Shown here: positions 16,229-24,754 of the stretch, one piece after another
How the letters are laid out: every line of letters begins with the position of its first letter
Numbering within the stretch: the stretch's first letter is position 1
Assembly (NCBI GenBank): GCA_944389295.1
Contig: CALXLV010000043.1
Span: forward strand, 1 to 64,000
Reading direction: 5' to 3'
Source: an uncultured Spirochaetaceae bacterium
GTDB lineage: Bacteria; Spirochaetota; Spirochaetia; Sphaerochaetales; Sphaerochaetaceae
DNA length: 64,000 nt
The notes under the pieces: model-generated
Told to the model about the DNA's origin: nothing
What the model saw: the letters and a program-made list of their open reading frames with translations, nothing else
Database searches by the model: none
Position numbers and translations under genes: made by a program

Positions 16229-19200
16229 ATGACCATATCAGAACTGTCGGTAAGACGCCCGGTACTGATGACAATGATCTACGTTCTGATCTGCGTCATC
16301 TGTATCGTATTCCTTCCGCGTCTTGATATAGCGCTCTACCCGGATGTCGACCTGCCGGTCATATCAGTCATTGTCGACTGCAATGACGCGGGTCCGGAAG
16401 AGATAGAGCTGCAGGTTACGGAGACACTCGAGGATGCTCTCAACTCACTCCAGAACCTAGATACGATGACCTCGATATCCCGGGACGGAAGCTCAATTAT
16501 AATCCTTGAGTTCGACTACGGCACCGATCTCGACGATGCGTCGGAAGATGTCGATACAATCACATCGATGCTCTCCAGAAGGCTCCCTGACTGGGCGGAG
16601 AACCCGCAGGTCATACGCTTCGACTCGCTCGGCTCCGGCTCGATCATGCGCCTTGTGCTTACAGGCGACAGGACAGAGGACGAGCTCCAGTACATCGCAG
16701 AGAACACAGTACAGCCCCTCATCGAGAGAATCGAGGGCGTCTCGCAGGTCAATGTCTACGGCGGTGCTCCGATCGAGTACGATGTCGAGGTTGATCCCAA
16801 CAGACTTGAGGCTTACGGACTGACGCTCTCCCAGATCTCCGGAATGATCGCGGCGCGCAACCTACAGAGCACCGGAGGAGAGGTCACGCAGAACGGCTTT
16901 GACTACCAGATCACGACGGATGCCCGCTACTCCACTCTTGAGGATATAAGGCAGACGATCATCGGCTACTCATCCATCGGAACCCCGATATACCTCCAGG
17001 ATGTCGCGGATGTCGTGCAGGGAACGGAGAACGACGGAAGGCTCTCATACCTCAACGGAGAGGAGATCGTCACAATAAACATCTCCAACGAATCCGACAG
17101 CAACGAGACGACGGTTGCCAAGGCAATACGCGAGACGCTGCCGGAGATACAGGCGGAGCTTCCGCCCGGACTGCTGCTTGAGGTCCAGAGAGACTCAACA
17201 GAGATGATCACGGACACGATGAACGAGGTTGTGAACTCCGCTGTGCAGGGCGTCATTCTCGCCGCAGCGATCATCTTCGTATTCCTCCGCGGAATAAAGA
17301 CGACTATCATCATCTCGCTCTCGATGCCTATATGTATTCTCATCACCCTTATGCTCATGTCGGTGACGGGAATGTCAGTCAACGCGATGAGTATGTCCGG
17401 CCTCATCCTCGGAATAGGAATGACGGTCGATGCATCGATCATCATTCTCGAGAACACATACACCTTCCGCCAGAAGGGTGAGAGAAGCGCCATCGCAGCC
17501 ATACTCGGAAGCAAGAACATGTTCACCGCGATCTGCGCCTCGACGCTGACGACGATCTGCGTGTTCGTGCCTATCCTCATCTACAAGTATGACATCGGCA
17601 TCATCGGCGTCATGTTCCAGGACCTCGTCATAACGGTCTGCATCTCGCTCTTCTCATCGCTCTTCGTGGCCGTCACTCTCGTTCCCGCTCTCTGCGGTTC
17701 GATACTGAGAATCAACACAAGGACTCAGAAGCCGCTCAGGATAAAGCTGCTGAGGAAAATAGACGATTCGATGGCCAACGCCGAGCTCCATCTCAGGAAC
17801 GGCTACGTCAGGGTTCTCAACTACTTCCTCAACAGGAAGTTCCTCCTGATAATGCTTCTGGTGCTTCTCCTCATCGTCTCGCTCATCAAGTTCGGAGATC
17901 TCGGAATCTCGCTTATTCCTGAGATGACCACGGACGATGCGGTTACGCTCGAGCTGACGCTTGATCCGGGAACGACGCAGGACGTGACCAAGGACTACGT
18001 CTTTGAGATGCAGAAGAAGGTCATGGATGCACTGCCCGAGGACAGCTATGAGAGCATCCTCACCGAAATAGGAACGAGCAACACGGGAAGCATAGAGATA
18101 GAGCTGCCTGAGATCACGGCGCAGAAGTACTCCGTCTCCGAAGTGCAGAACATGATACGTCCGTTCCTCAATGAGGACCCCGCCGCCAACTGGATCTTCT
18201 CTGACTCCAGATCGATGACGGGAATGGGCATACAGGTTGCTATCCACTCCGATGACACCGATCTCTCGCTGCAGGCCTCCGATGAGATAATGAACATCCT
18301 CGACACATATGTGCCGCAGGTAGAGAACATCGAGTCCGACATCGAGAACGGCGCTCCGAAGTACTCCATAATCGTGGACCAGCAGAAGGCGCAGGACCTC
18401 GGAGTCTCGATGAGCGACCTTACCACAACGGTTCAGGCCGCGATCACGGGACTTACAGCCACGGAGATATCAACATTCTCCGCAGATGAGACCTATGACC
18501 TTGTGGTGAAGATCGACGAGAACCAGCTGCAGAGCATCGAGGACATCGAGGCGCTCATGATTCCGACAGCCACAGGCGGCACGGTGCGTCTTGACGCGGT
18601 TGCGGAGCTTGAGGAAGGAATCGCGCCGATGATGATCATGAGAGAGAACAAGGAACGCGTTAACCACGTGACCGCAGACATCATGGAAGGCTATGCGGCG
18701 AACGAGGTTCAGGCGGCGGTCGACAAGGCTCTTGATGAGCACCTCGTCCTCCCCGAGGGCGTGACGCTCGAGCAGACAGGAGAGATGTCGATGTTCGCGG
18801 AGTACCTCCCGACGATGATAATGATCGTCTTTCTCGCGCTCTTCCTCGTCTATGCCGTCATGGCTGCCCAGTTCGAGTCGCTGATGGACCCTCTCATCAT
18901 CTTCGCCACGATCCCGCTTCTCCTGATCGGAGTTATCTGGATACATGTTGCGATGGGTGAGCAGTTCTCGCTCTTCAGCATCGTCGGCATCGTTGCCCTC
19001 ATCGGAACGGTCGTTAACAACGGTATCGTTCTCGTAGACTGCATCAACAGGCTCGTGGACCAGAAGGTTCCGGTGAAGCAGGCTTGTCTGCAGGCCGCAT
19101 ACGGACGTCTGAGGCCGATTCTTATGACAACGCTCACAACGATTCTAGGAATGATCCCTATGGCGTTCTTCCCGGGCGAGGGCGCGGAGATGATGCAGCC

Positions 19201-19384
19201 TCTGGCGGTGACGTTCACAGGCGGTATCATAACAGGCGCGTTCCTTACGCTCCTCCTGTCGCCTACCCTCTACCTCCTCCTGAACAAGCACAGGGAGAAG
19301 AAGTACGACGATCCGGACACGCTCGTGAACCAGCTCCATGCATTCGACATGAGAAGGCTCAAGCAGCTTGACGATATGATCTGA
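16229..19384 (+). CDS. RND multidrug efflux permease (AcrB/HAE1 family)
   Basis: A 1051-residue inner-membrane pump. The N-terminus SVRRPVLMTMI and DIALYPDVDLPVISV are typical of the HAE1 family, and the two-fold repeat of 6 helices with large periplasmic loops is visible. TM4 contains the proton-relay segment GIGMTVDASIIILENTY: the first Asp of the usual DD pair is present, the second is replaced by Ala, as also happens in other RND clades of anaerobes. TM10-12 carry GIVALIGTVVNNGIVLVDCI and GRLRPILMTTLTTILGM. It probably exports lipophilic drugs or envelope precursors. Substrate unknown. A terminator follows 17 bases after the stop. Confidence 0.95.
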   Translation: MTISELSVRRPVLMTMIYVLICVICIVFLPRLDIALYPDVDLPVISVIVDCNDAGPEEIELQVTETLEDALNSLQNLDTMTSISRDGSSIIILEFDYGTDLDDASEDVDTITSMLSRRLPDWAENPQVIRFDSLGSGSIMRLVLTGDRTEDELQYIAENTVQPLIERIEGVSQVNVYGGAPIEYDVEVDPNRLEAYGLTLSQISGMIAARNLQSTGGEVTQNGFDYQITTDARYSTLEDIRQTIIGYSSIGTPIYLQDVADVVQGTENDGRLSYLNGEEIVTINISNESDSNETTVAKAIRETLPEIQAELPPGLLLEVQRDSTEMITDTMNEVVNSAVQGVILAAAIIFVFLRGIKTTIIISLSMPICILITLMLMSVTGMSVNAMSMSGLILGIGMTVDASIIILENTYTFRQKGERSAIAAILGSKNMFTAICASTLTTICVFVPILIYKYDIGIIGVMFQDLVITVCISLFSSLFVAVTLVPALCGSILRINTRTQKPLRIKLLRKIDDSMANAELHLRNGYVRVLNYFLNRKFLLIMLLVLLLIVSLIKFGDLGISLIPEMTTDDAVTLELTLDPGTTQDVTKDYVFEMQKKVMDALPEDSYESILTEIGTSNTGSIEIELPEITAQKYSVSEVQNMIRPFLNEDPAANWIFSDSRSMTGMGIQVAIHSDDTDLSLQASDEIMNILDTYVPQVENIESDIENGAPKYSIIVDQQKAQDLGVSMSDLTTTVQAAITGLTATEISTFSADETYDLVVKIDENQLQSIEDIEALMIPTATGGTVRLDAVAELEEGIAPMMIMRENKERVNHVTADIMEGYAANEVQAAVDKALDEHLVLPEGVTLEQTGEMSMFAEYLPTMIMIVFLALFLVYAVMAAQFESLMDPLIIFATIPLLLIGVIWIHVAMGEQFSLFSIVGIVALIGTVVNNGIVLVDCINRLVDQKVPVKQACLQAAYGRLRPILMTTLTTILGMIPMAFFPGEGAEMMQPLAVTFTGGIITGAFLTLLLSPTLYLLLNKHREKKYDDPDTLVNQLHAFDMRRLKQLDDMI

Positions 19385-19401
19385 CAGGAATCACTTCCGC
19401 A

Positions 19402-19428
19402 GGGCCGTCTGAAAAGGCGGCCCTTTTT
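19402..19428 (+). terminator. Rho-independent terminator of the RND operon
   Basis: GGGCCGTC (19402-19409) pairs with GGCGGCCC (19416-19423), 8 pairs with one wobble, loop TGAAAA, followed by five T. Confidence 0.9.
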
Positions 19429-19452
19429 CATCCCGTCCCTTCCCTGTTGTGG

Positions 19453-19458
19453 TAGAAT
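19453..19458 (+). promoter_or_regulatory. Candidate -10 of the adenine deaminase gene
   Basis: TAGAAT lies 16 bases before the ATG at 19475, leaving room for the clear GGAGG ribosome site. No strong -35 is seen. Confidence 0.4.
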
Positions 19459-19474
19459 CATAGCGGAGGCGATT

Positions 19475-21217
19475 ATGGACAAGGACAGAGCTTCAAGGCT
19501 TATAGATGCCGCGATGGGCAGGATCAGCTGCGACACAGTGATAAGGAACGCCCGCGTGGTCGATGTTTTCAGCAGAGAGGTGTTCGAGAGCGATGTCTAT
19601 ATCATCGACGGGATGATAGCCGGGTTCGGAAGCGGAAAGAGCGCGAAGGAAGAGATCGATGCAGAGGGAAGATACCTTGTACCTGGGCTCATAGATGCCC
19701 ACTGCCATATAGAGTCATCGCATCTCTCTCCGTCGGAGTTCTCCGATGCGGTGGTTCCCTGCGGCACCACAACCGTTATCGCCGATCCGCACGAAATACT
19801 CAACGTGACCGGACTGGACGGAATGAAGTACATGCTCTCGGCATCCGAGAAAACTCCCCTCTCCGTATTCTTCATGTTCCCCTCATGCGTTCCCGCGACG
19901 CCGTTTGAGCATGCAGGTGCGGTTCTCGGCGCCAATGAGATCGCGAAGTATATAGACAATCCGCGCGTGCTGGGACTGGGAGAGATGATGAACTACCCCG
20001 GAGTTGCCGGACACGACAGCGCTGTCATGGACAAACTGGAGGAAGCGTACAGGACGGGGAAGAAGATAGACGGACATGCGCCATCCATTACAGGAAACGG
20101 TCTGGATGCCTACACAGCCGCTGGAATCTCCACCGACCATGAGTGCGAGACGCCGGCAGAGCTGAGGGAGAAAGTCAGGAAGGGAATGTATGTGATGCTG
20201 CGCCAGGGAACTGCCTGCCGCAACGTGCTGCAGCTTCTTCCAGGCGTAGATGAGAGGAATTCCTCAAGGATTCTCTTCTGCACCGATGACAGGCAGCCCC
20301 AGTCAATCGTCAGGGAAGGACATGTCAACTACGGTGTCTCTCTGGCAATCCAGAACGGCCTCGATCCTCTGACCGCCATCTCGATGGCAACGCTCAACGC
20401 CTCGATCTGCTACGGCCTTTCAGACCGCGGCGCGATAGCTCCGGGCCGGCGCGCGGACTTCTTCCTCACCTCTTCCATCAGCAATGGTCTCAAAGCCGAG
20501 GAAGTGTTCATTCTCGGCAGGAAAGCCGCGGAGAACGGGAAGATAATCATGAAAGCTCCCCATGTGAAGCCGGAAGGCGTCTCGGGCAGAATGGATGTAA
20601 AGGGATTCTCAGAGGCTGCACTCTCCCTCAGGCCCGGTTCAGATCATGTCAGGGTGATAGATATAATCCCCGGCGGAGTCGTCACAGGCAAAGGCGAGGC
20701 ATACATAAAGAGGGACGGGAACGGAGAGTGGCTCCACGATGATAATGCCGATATCCTGAAAATAGCTGTGATAGAACGCCACCACGGAACCGGCAACGCC
20801 TTCACCGCCCTGATAAGAGGCTACGGAATGAGGCACGGGGCTGTCGCCACATCAATAGCGCACGATTCCCACAACATCATTGTGATCGGGGACAACGATC
20901 ATGACATGGCTGAGGCTGCCAGGAAGCTGATCGCAATCGGCGGCGGAATAACGATGTTCAGGGACGGGAAAGAACTTGGAACCCACAGGCTTGAGATAGC
21001 GGGACTCATGACAGACCTTCCGCTCGGAGAGGTCACAGCATGCCTCGATGAGATGCACAGGACAGCGGAGGAGACGCTGGGAGTGTCAAAGGATATAGAC
21101 CCGTTCATGACGCTCTGCTTCATGGCCCTGCCAGTCATACCTTCGCTGAAGATCACCGACTGCGGTCTCTTTGACGTGGATTCATTCTCCTTCACCGATA
21201 TCGCCATCAAGGAGTGA
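19475..21217 (+). CDS. ade: Adenine deaminase
   Basis: A 580-residue amidohydrolase matching AdeC-type adenine deaminase, which converts adenine to hypoxanthine and ammonia. The metal-binding HCHIESSHLSP (around residue 77) carries the HxH motif, followed by CGTTTVIADPHEI and the signature GHAPSITGNGLDAY; further down are DDRQP and AIVERHHGTGN-type elements (here AVIERHHGTGNAF). The C-terminal domain, with DNDHDMAEAARKLIAIGGG, is typical. The length agrees with the family. SD GCGGAGGCG precedes the ATG. The 3' end overlaps recX by 36 bp in convergent orientation. Confidence 0.95.
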   Translation: MDKDRASRLIDAAMGRISCDTVIRNARVVDVFSREVFESDVYIIDGMIAGFGSGKSAKEEIDAEGRYLVPGLIDAHCHIESSHLSPSEFSDAVVPCGTTTVIADPHEILNVTGLDGMKYMLSASEKTPLSVFFMFPSCVPATPFEHAGAVLGANEIAKYIDNPRVLGLGEMMNYPGVAGHDSAVMDKLEEAYRTGKKIDGHAPSITGNGLDAYTAAGISTDHECETPAELREKVRKGMYVMLRQGTACRNVLQLLPGVDERNSSRILFCTDDRQPQSIVREGHVNYGVSLAIQNGLDPLTAISMATLNASICYGLSDRGAIAPGRRADFFLTSSISNGLKAEEVFILGRKAAENGKIIMKAPHVKPEGVSGRMDVKGFSEAALSLRPGSDHVRVIDIIPGGVVTGKGEAYIKRDGNGEWLHDDNADILKIAVIERHHGTGNAFTALIRGYGMRHGAVATSIAHDSHNIIVIGDNDHDMAEAARKLIAIGGGITMFRDGKELGTHRLEIAGLMTDLPLGEVTACLDEMHRTAEETLGVSKDIDPFMTLCFMALPVIPSLKITDCGLFDVDSFSFTDIAIKE

Positions 21218-21634
21218 GGCGGCCGCTCTTATCTCGCTGCCGCGGAAGCCTTTTCTGAGGAGGACGGCTCTGGCCCCCTCCTCTCCTTTTCTGCGGCAGA
21301 GCTGCGAGTAGTACATGGATAGCGGAGCAAGGTAATCCTCCCTCTCCCATGCCTCACTAAGCGCACTTTCAGCAATCTCAGGAGGCGTGCCTTTCTCTTT
21401 CAGCCTCATATATAGGAGCGTGCGGCCCTCAGGACTCTTTCTCAGCCGGGAGCGTATGAATGCCTCAGCATAGCGGCGCTCCGAGAGGCTTCCCTCCTCC
21501 TCAAGACGAGATACCGCATCATCGATCTCTTCATCCGGAAAGCCTTTCTCCGAGAGTTTTCTCCTTATCTCCCTGCCGCTGTGCTCCCTCATCGAGAGAA
21601 GCCTCAGCGCCATGTCATATGCGCTGCCGTTCAT
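21182..21634 (-). CDS. recX: RecX-like regulatory protein
   Basis: A 150-residue protein with three tandem three-helix repeats typical of RecX, which binds and inhibits RecA filaments. The signature REIRRKLSEKGFPDEEIDDAVSRLEEEGSLSERRYAEAFIRSRL runs over repeat 1 to 2, and repeat 3 ends GFRGSEIRAAASLL. No recA is adjacent in the window. The start has no Shine-Dalgarno; instead TATTAT ends 6 bases before the ATG, predicting a leaderless message. That TATTAT is also part of the T tract of the terminator of the upstream gene. Confidence 0.85.
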   Translation of the reverse strand: MNGSAYDMALRLLSMREHSGREIRRKLSEKGFPDEEIDDAVSRLEEEGSLSERRYAEAFIRSRLRKSPEGRTLLYMRLKEKGTPPEIAESALSEAWEREDYLAPLSMYYSQLCRRKGEEGARAVLLRKGFRGSEIRAAASLLDGDIGEGE

Positions 21635-21640
21635 ATAGTG

Positions 21641-21646
21641 ATAATA
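21641..21646 (-). promoter_or_regulatory. -10 of leaderless recX, nested in a terminator tail
   Basis: Read on the minus strand, TATTAT ends 6 bases before the recX ATG (21634). The same bases form the T-rich tail of the terminator at 21649-21680. No good -35 is seen; the hairpin occupies that position. Confidence 0.5.
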
Positions 21647-21680
21647 AAACAGGGAGGCCGGTATGGGCCAGCCTCCCTGT
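21641..21680 (-). terminator. Terminator of the secreted protein gene
   Basis: A perfect 10-bp stem, ACAGGGAGGC and GCCTCCCTGT (21649-21658 with 21671-21680), loop of 12. On the minus strand it is followed by TTTATTAT. Confidence 0.8.
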
Positions 21681-21703
21681 ATGTGAACACCGCAGCCGAG
21701 AGT

Positions 21704-22171
21704 TCAATCAAGCGTGATCTGATACACCGATGCCGTGCCTGAAGGGAATGTCACGGTATAAGCGCCGTCAGATGGAAGTGTGTAGTCAACATAGACCACA
21801 GCACCATCCGTTGTCTCACCGCCTACGAGCTCCGATGTGTCAGCGCCCGCTACAAGAACCTCGAAAGCTGTTCCGTCAGAAGGAACCGCCGCTGTGACGC
21901 TGAGCTTCTGTCCGGATGTTCCGTCAAATGAGAATGAAGCATCCCCAGAGATGACAAACACCTGCGAATACTGCGTTCCGTCGGCGGATACTGCAGCATC
22001 AAGGGCCGCTTCTACAGTCACAGAGCCTGTGCCCAGCGAAAGGTTAATTCCATCAAGTGCCATATCCTCAGTCACTGCGCCGGCGGGAAAACTGTCCGCT
22101 GCCACATCCGCCGCAGCAAGGGCGAAGCCTAATACGAGAAACACCGAAAGCAATGCAATTACTCTTTTCAT
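21704..22171 (-). CDS. Secreted protein of unknown function
   Basis: A 155-residue protein with a clear signal peptide (MKRVIALLSVFLVLGFALAAA, about residues 1-21). The mature part is acidic, rich in Thr, Ser, Gly and Val and probably all-beta (VTVEAALDAAVSADG, YSQVFVISGDASFSFDG, YTVTFPSGTASVYQITL). I do not recognise the family; a small pilin-like or carbohydrate-binding fold is possible but unsupported. The frame extends to 22219, but the ATG at 22171 follows AAGGAGGA at good spacing and starts the signal peptide. It stands alone with its own terminator downstream. Confidence 0.75.
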   Translation of the reverse strand: MKRVIALLSVFLVLGFALAAADVAADSFPAGAVTEDMALDGINLSLGTGSVTVEAALDAAVSADGTQYSQVFVISGDASFSFDGTSGQKLSVTAAVPSDGTAFEVLVAGADTSELVGGETTDGAVVYVDYTLPSDGAYTVTFPSGTASVYQITLD

Positions 22172-22251
22172 ACTGTATCCTCCTTGATCCTGATTACCTG
22201 GAGGATAAGAGCCAATCATGACAAAATGATGAAATAATGATGGAAATTGGA

Positions 22252-22285
22252 TAAAGAAAAATGGCCGATCGATGTAGACCGGCCA
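22252..22285 (-). terminator. Terminator of rplM-rpsI
   Basis: On the minus strand, TGGCCGGTC pairs with GATCGGCCA (9 positions, one wobble, loop of 6) and is followed by TTTTTCTTTAT. It starts 18 bases after the rpsI stop. Confidence 0.85.
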
Positions 22286-22303
22286 CGCTGAAGAGAAAGA
22301 TGA

Positions 22304-22717
22304 TTATCTCTTCGAGAACTGGAAGCGCCTTCTGGCTCCTCTCTGTCCGTACTTCTTTCTCTCGACCATTCTCGGGTCTCTTGTCATATATCCGGCAGCG
22401 TGGAGAGCTGAGCGGTATGCCTCGTCATAGTCCACGAGAGCTCTCGAAAGTCCATGCCTGCAGGCCTCCGCCTGTGAGCAGATACCGCCACCGCATACGG
22501 TGATGACGACATCGTACTTTCCGGAAGTCTCCGTGACCTCGAAGGGCTGGACGACCTTCGCAGCGTTGATAGCATCGACGAAGTACTCCTCGAGCTTCTT
22601 TCCGTTAACCTTCACCTGGCCATTTCCGTCCCTGAGGTAGACTCTCGCGACGGAAGTCTTGCGGCGGCCGACGCCATGACCGAGGTTGATTGTCTTGTTC
22701 TCGTCTTTCTTAGCCAT
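22304..22717 (-). CDS. rpsI: 30S ribosomal protein S9
   Basis: A 137-residue S9. It has GVGRRKTSVARVYLRDGNG near the N-terminus, GGGICSQAEACRHGLSRAL in the middle and the basic C-terminal tail RRRFQFSKR that reaches the P site. A GTG at 22723 is in frame, but the ATG at 22717 is better placed, 7 bases after GGAGAGG. It is the second gene of the conserved rplM-rpsI operon. Confidence 0.97.
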   Translation of the reverse strand: MAKKDENKTINLGHGVGRRKTSVARVYLRDGNGQVKVNGKKLEEYFVDAINAAKVVQPFEVTETSGKYDVVITVCGGGICSQAEACRHGLSRALVDYDEAYRSALHAAGYMTRDPRMVERKKYGQRGARRRFQFSKR

Positions 22718-22731
22718 AATCACACCTCTCC

Positions 22732-23160
22732 TTAGATTTCAACAGCAATCGGCTGCTGTGCCATGTGCGGATGCTCGGAACCTGCGTAGATCTTCACATT
22801 GTTGAAGAGCTTCCTTCCAAGCCTGTTGTTGGGAAGCATGCCCTTCACCGCATGTTCCATCGGGAAAGTCGGCTTGCGCGCGACCATCTTTCCATAAGGC
22901 TCAGCCTTGAGCCCGCCCGGATACATGGAGTGGCGGTAATAGATCTTGTCTTCCATCTTGTTGCCGGTGACTTTTGCCTTGGCTGCGTTGATGATGATGA
23001 CGTAGTCACCAATCTCCTGGTGAGGGACGTATTCAACCTTGTTCTTGCCCTTGATGATATATGCAGCTGCCGCCGCAACTCTTCCGAGGGACTTTCCTTC
23101 TGCATCGATGAGATACCACTTTCTCTCAATCGACTGCGGTTTGATGAAAATAGTCTTCAT
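22732..23160 (-). CDS. rplM: 50S ribosomal protein L13
   Basis: A 142-residue L13. Characteristic segments are RKWYLIDAEGKSLGRVA, HQEIGDYVIIINAAKAKVTGNK (over two parts), HSMYPGGLK and PNNRLGRKLFNNVKIYAGSEHPH. An ATG 5 codons upstream is in frame, but the ATG at 23160 gives the standard N-terminus MKTIFIKP and has GAAGG upstream. It is preceded by an untranslated stretch of about 250 bases with hairpins, and followed by rpsI after 14 bases. Confidence 0.97.
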   Translation of the reverse strand: MKTIFIKPQSIERKWYLIDAEGKSLGRVAAAAAYIIKGKNKVEYVPHQEIGDYVIIINAAKAKVTGNKMEDKIYYRHSMYPGGLKAEPYGKMVARKPTFPMEHAVKGMLPNNRLGRKLFNNVKIYAGSEHPHMAQQPIAVEI

Positions 23161-23556
23161 AAACTCAACCTTCATTCATTTTCTCTAAGGACTGGCCTCT
23201 CCCGTCTGGGGCAAAGCTCCCGTCTGGGACGCATCGATCCGGCTTCTGGATCGGAAGAAAACAGGTCACCGAATCCCTGACGCACCGTCACACTCTGGAG
23301 TTCCCGGGGAAAGGAAGTATTCATGAAGATTTCTCTTCGGCTCCGCTCATGTGATTCAGCGCAGGAATATCCTGCTCTCTCCGCTCATGCGAGAGTGTGC
23401 GTTTCCACGCACGGAATGGTATTGTATCGGAAAAGGCATTTCCTTGTAAAGATATATCCAGCATGCTTCTGCAGAATAGAAGCGGGGCAAAGGAATGATT
23501 TTCATTGAAAGCATCATGCTGCGGGTTTAGATTATCACCAGAGAAGGAGAATGGCC
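23161..23556 (-). other. Long leader of rplM-rpsI (intergenic region)
   Basis: No convincing gene. On the minus strand the promoter at 23421-23450 would give an untranslated leader of about 250 bases. It contains a repeated CCCAGACGGGAG-like element (two copies around 23197-23228) and a CGATCC/GGATCG hairpin (23235-23253). R-protein leaders often bind the encoded protein, here L13, to feed back on translation; that is inference. The plus-strand side holds the start region of the aldo/keto reductase gene. Confidence 0.45.
23421..23450 (-). promoter_or_regulatory. Promoter of rplM-rpsI
   Basis: On the minus strand TTTACA (23445-23450) and TACAAT (23421-23426) are separated by 18 bases. Confidence 0.6.
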
Positions 23557-24699
23557 ATGATATACAGGAAATTCAAAGATATTGAGATCTCTGCGCTCGG
23601 ATTCGGAGCCATGCGGCTTCCCGTCATCGGAGGAAATGATTCCGATGTCGACCAGAAAGCTGTGAACAGGATGGTGAAGACTGCGATCGAAAGCGGAATA
23701 AACTACTTCGACACCGCCTGGGGATACCACAGCGGAAACTCTGAGACAGCCATTGCGGAGGCGCTCAGGCCGTACAGAAGGGAAAGCTATTTCCTTGCGG
23801 ACAAGTTCCCCGGCTATGACCTTGTGAATTTCGGAAAGGCTGAGGAGATATTCAATAAGCAGCTTGAGAAATGCTCCACACCCTACTTTGATTTCTACCT
23901 CTTCCACAACGTCTCCGAGCTGAACATAGAGAAATATCTCGACGATGCGAAGTGGGGAACATACAGCTGCCTGATAAAGCAGAGGAATGAGGGGAAGATA
24001 AAGCATCTGGGTTTCTCATGCCACGGCGATCTCGGCGTGATGGAGCTCTTCCTTGAGGCTTACGGGAAGGATATGGAGTTCTGCCAGATACAGCTCAACT
24101 GGATCGACTATCATTTCCAGCAGGCTGACAGGAAAATCGAGCTGCTGAGGAAGTGGAACATCCCTGTGTGGGTGATGGAGCCGCTGAGAGGCGGAAAGCT
24201 CGCATCACTGAAAGCCGGAGACGAGGATAAGCTGAAAGCGCTCAGGCCGGATGAGAGCGTTCCCGGATGGGCGTTCAGATTCCTGCAGACGATACCTGAT
24301 GTCACCGTCATACTCTCCGGCATGTCCAATGAGGAGCAGCTTGAGGACAACATAAAGACATTCAGTGAAGAAAAGCCTCTGAATGCTGCAGAGATGGAGA
24401 CAATACTCTCCATCGGGGACACGATGGTGAAGAGCATAGCGCTTCCCTGCACATCATGCCGCTACTGCACGTCCCACTGCCCGAAGAAGCTCGACATACC
24501 GCGCCTTCTCTCCTTCTACAACGAGCATGTATTCACAGGAGGAGGATTCATCGCCCCGATGGCTCTCGCCTCATTCTCAGCAGACAAGCTGCCCTCAGCG
24601 TGCATAGGATGCGGAAGCTGCAGACGCGTCTGTCCTCAGGGAATAGACATCCCCGCAGCGATGAAGGATTTCGCAGAGAAACTTGGGATGAACAAATAA
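23557..24699 (+). CDS. Aldo/keto reductase with C-terminal ferredoxin domain
   Basis: A 380-residue protein. Residues 1-280 are an aldo/keto reductase barrel: LGFGAMRLP, then NYFDTAWGYHSGNSE with the catalytic Asp and Tyr, and ADKFPGYD with the Lys. Residues about 300-375 hold two 4Fe-4S motifs, CTSCRYCTSHCPKKLDIP and CIGCGSCRRVCPQGIDIP. Such fusions are common in anaerobes and are thought to couple carbonyl reduction to ferredoxin-like electron transfer; the substrate is unknown. The ATG at 23557 is chosen because AAGGAG is then 8 bases upstream; an ATG at 23551 sits too close. A paralogue lies at 46156. Confidence 0.9.
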   Translation: MIYRKFKDIEISALGFGAMRLPVIGGNDSDVDQKAVNRMVKTAIESGINYFDTAWGYHSGNSETAIAEALRPYRRESYFLADKFPGYDLVNFGKAEEIFNKQLEKCSTPYFDFYLFHNVSELNIEKYLDDAKWGTYSCLIKQRNEGKIKHLGFSCHGDLGVMELFLEAYGKDMEFCQIQLNWIDYHFQQADRKIELLRKWNIPVWVMEPLRGGKLASLKAGDEDKLKALRPDESVPGWAFRFLQTIPDVTVILSGMSNEEQLEDNIKTFSEEKPLNAAEMETILSIGDTMVKSIALPCTSCRYCTSHCPKKLDIPRLLSFYNEHVFTGGGFIAPMALASFSADKLPSACIGCGSCRRVCPQGIDIPAAMKDFAEKLGMNK

Positions 24700-24711
24700 A
24701 AAAGAGAGAAA

Positions 24712-24746
24712 AGGAGATGGCTGGGAAGGTCATCTCCTCTCTTTTC
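24712..24746. terminator. Probable bidirectional terminator
   Basis: AGGAGATG (24712-24719) pairs with CATCTCCT (24731-24738), loop of 11, between the convergent aldo/keto reductase and helicase genes. CTCTTTTC follows on the plus strand and a T-rich tract on the minus strand. Confidence 0.7.
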
Positions 24747-24754
24747 AGGCATCA

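Noticed and set aside
23323-23508. 61-codon frame in the rplM leader
   Set aside because: No ribosome site and no conserved feature.
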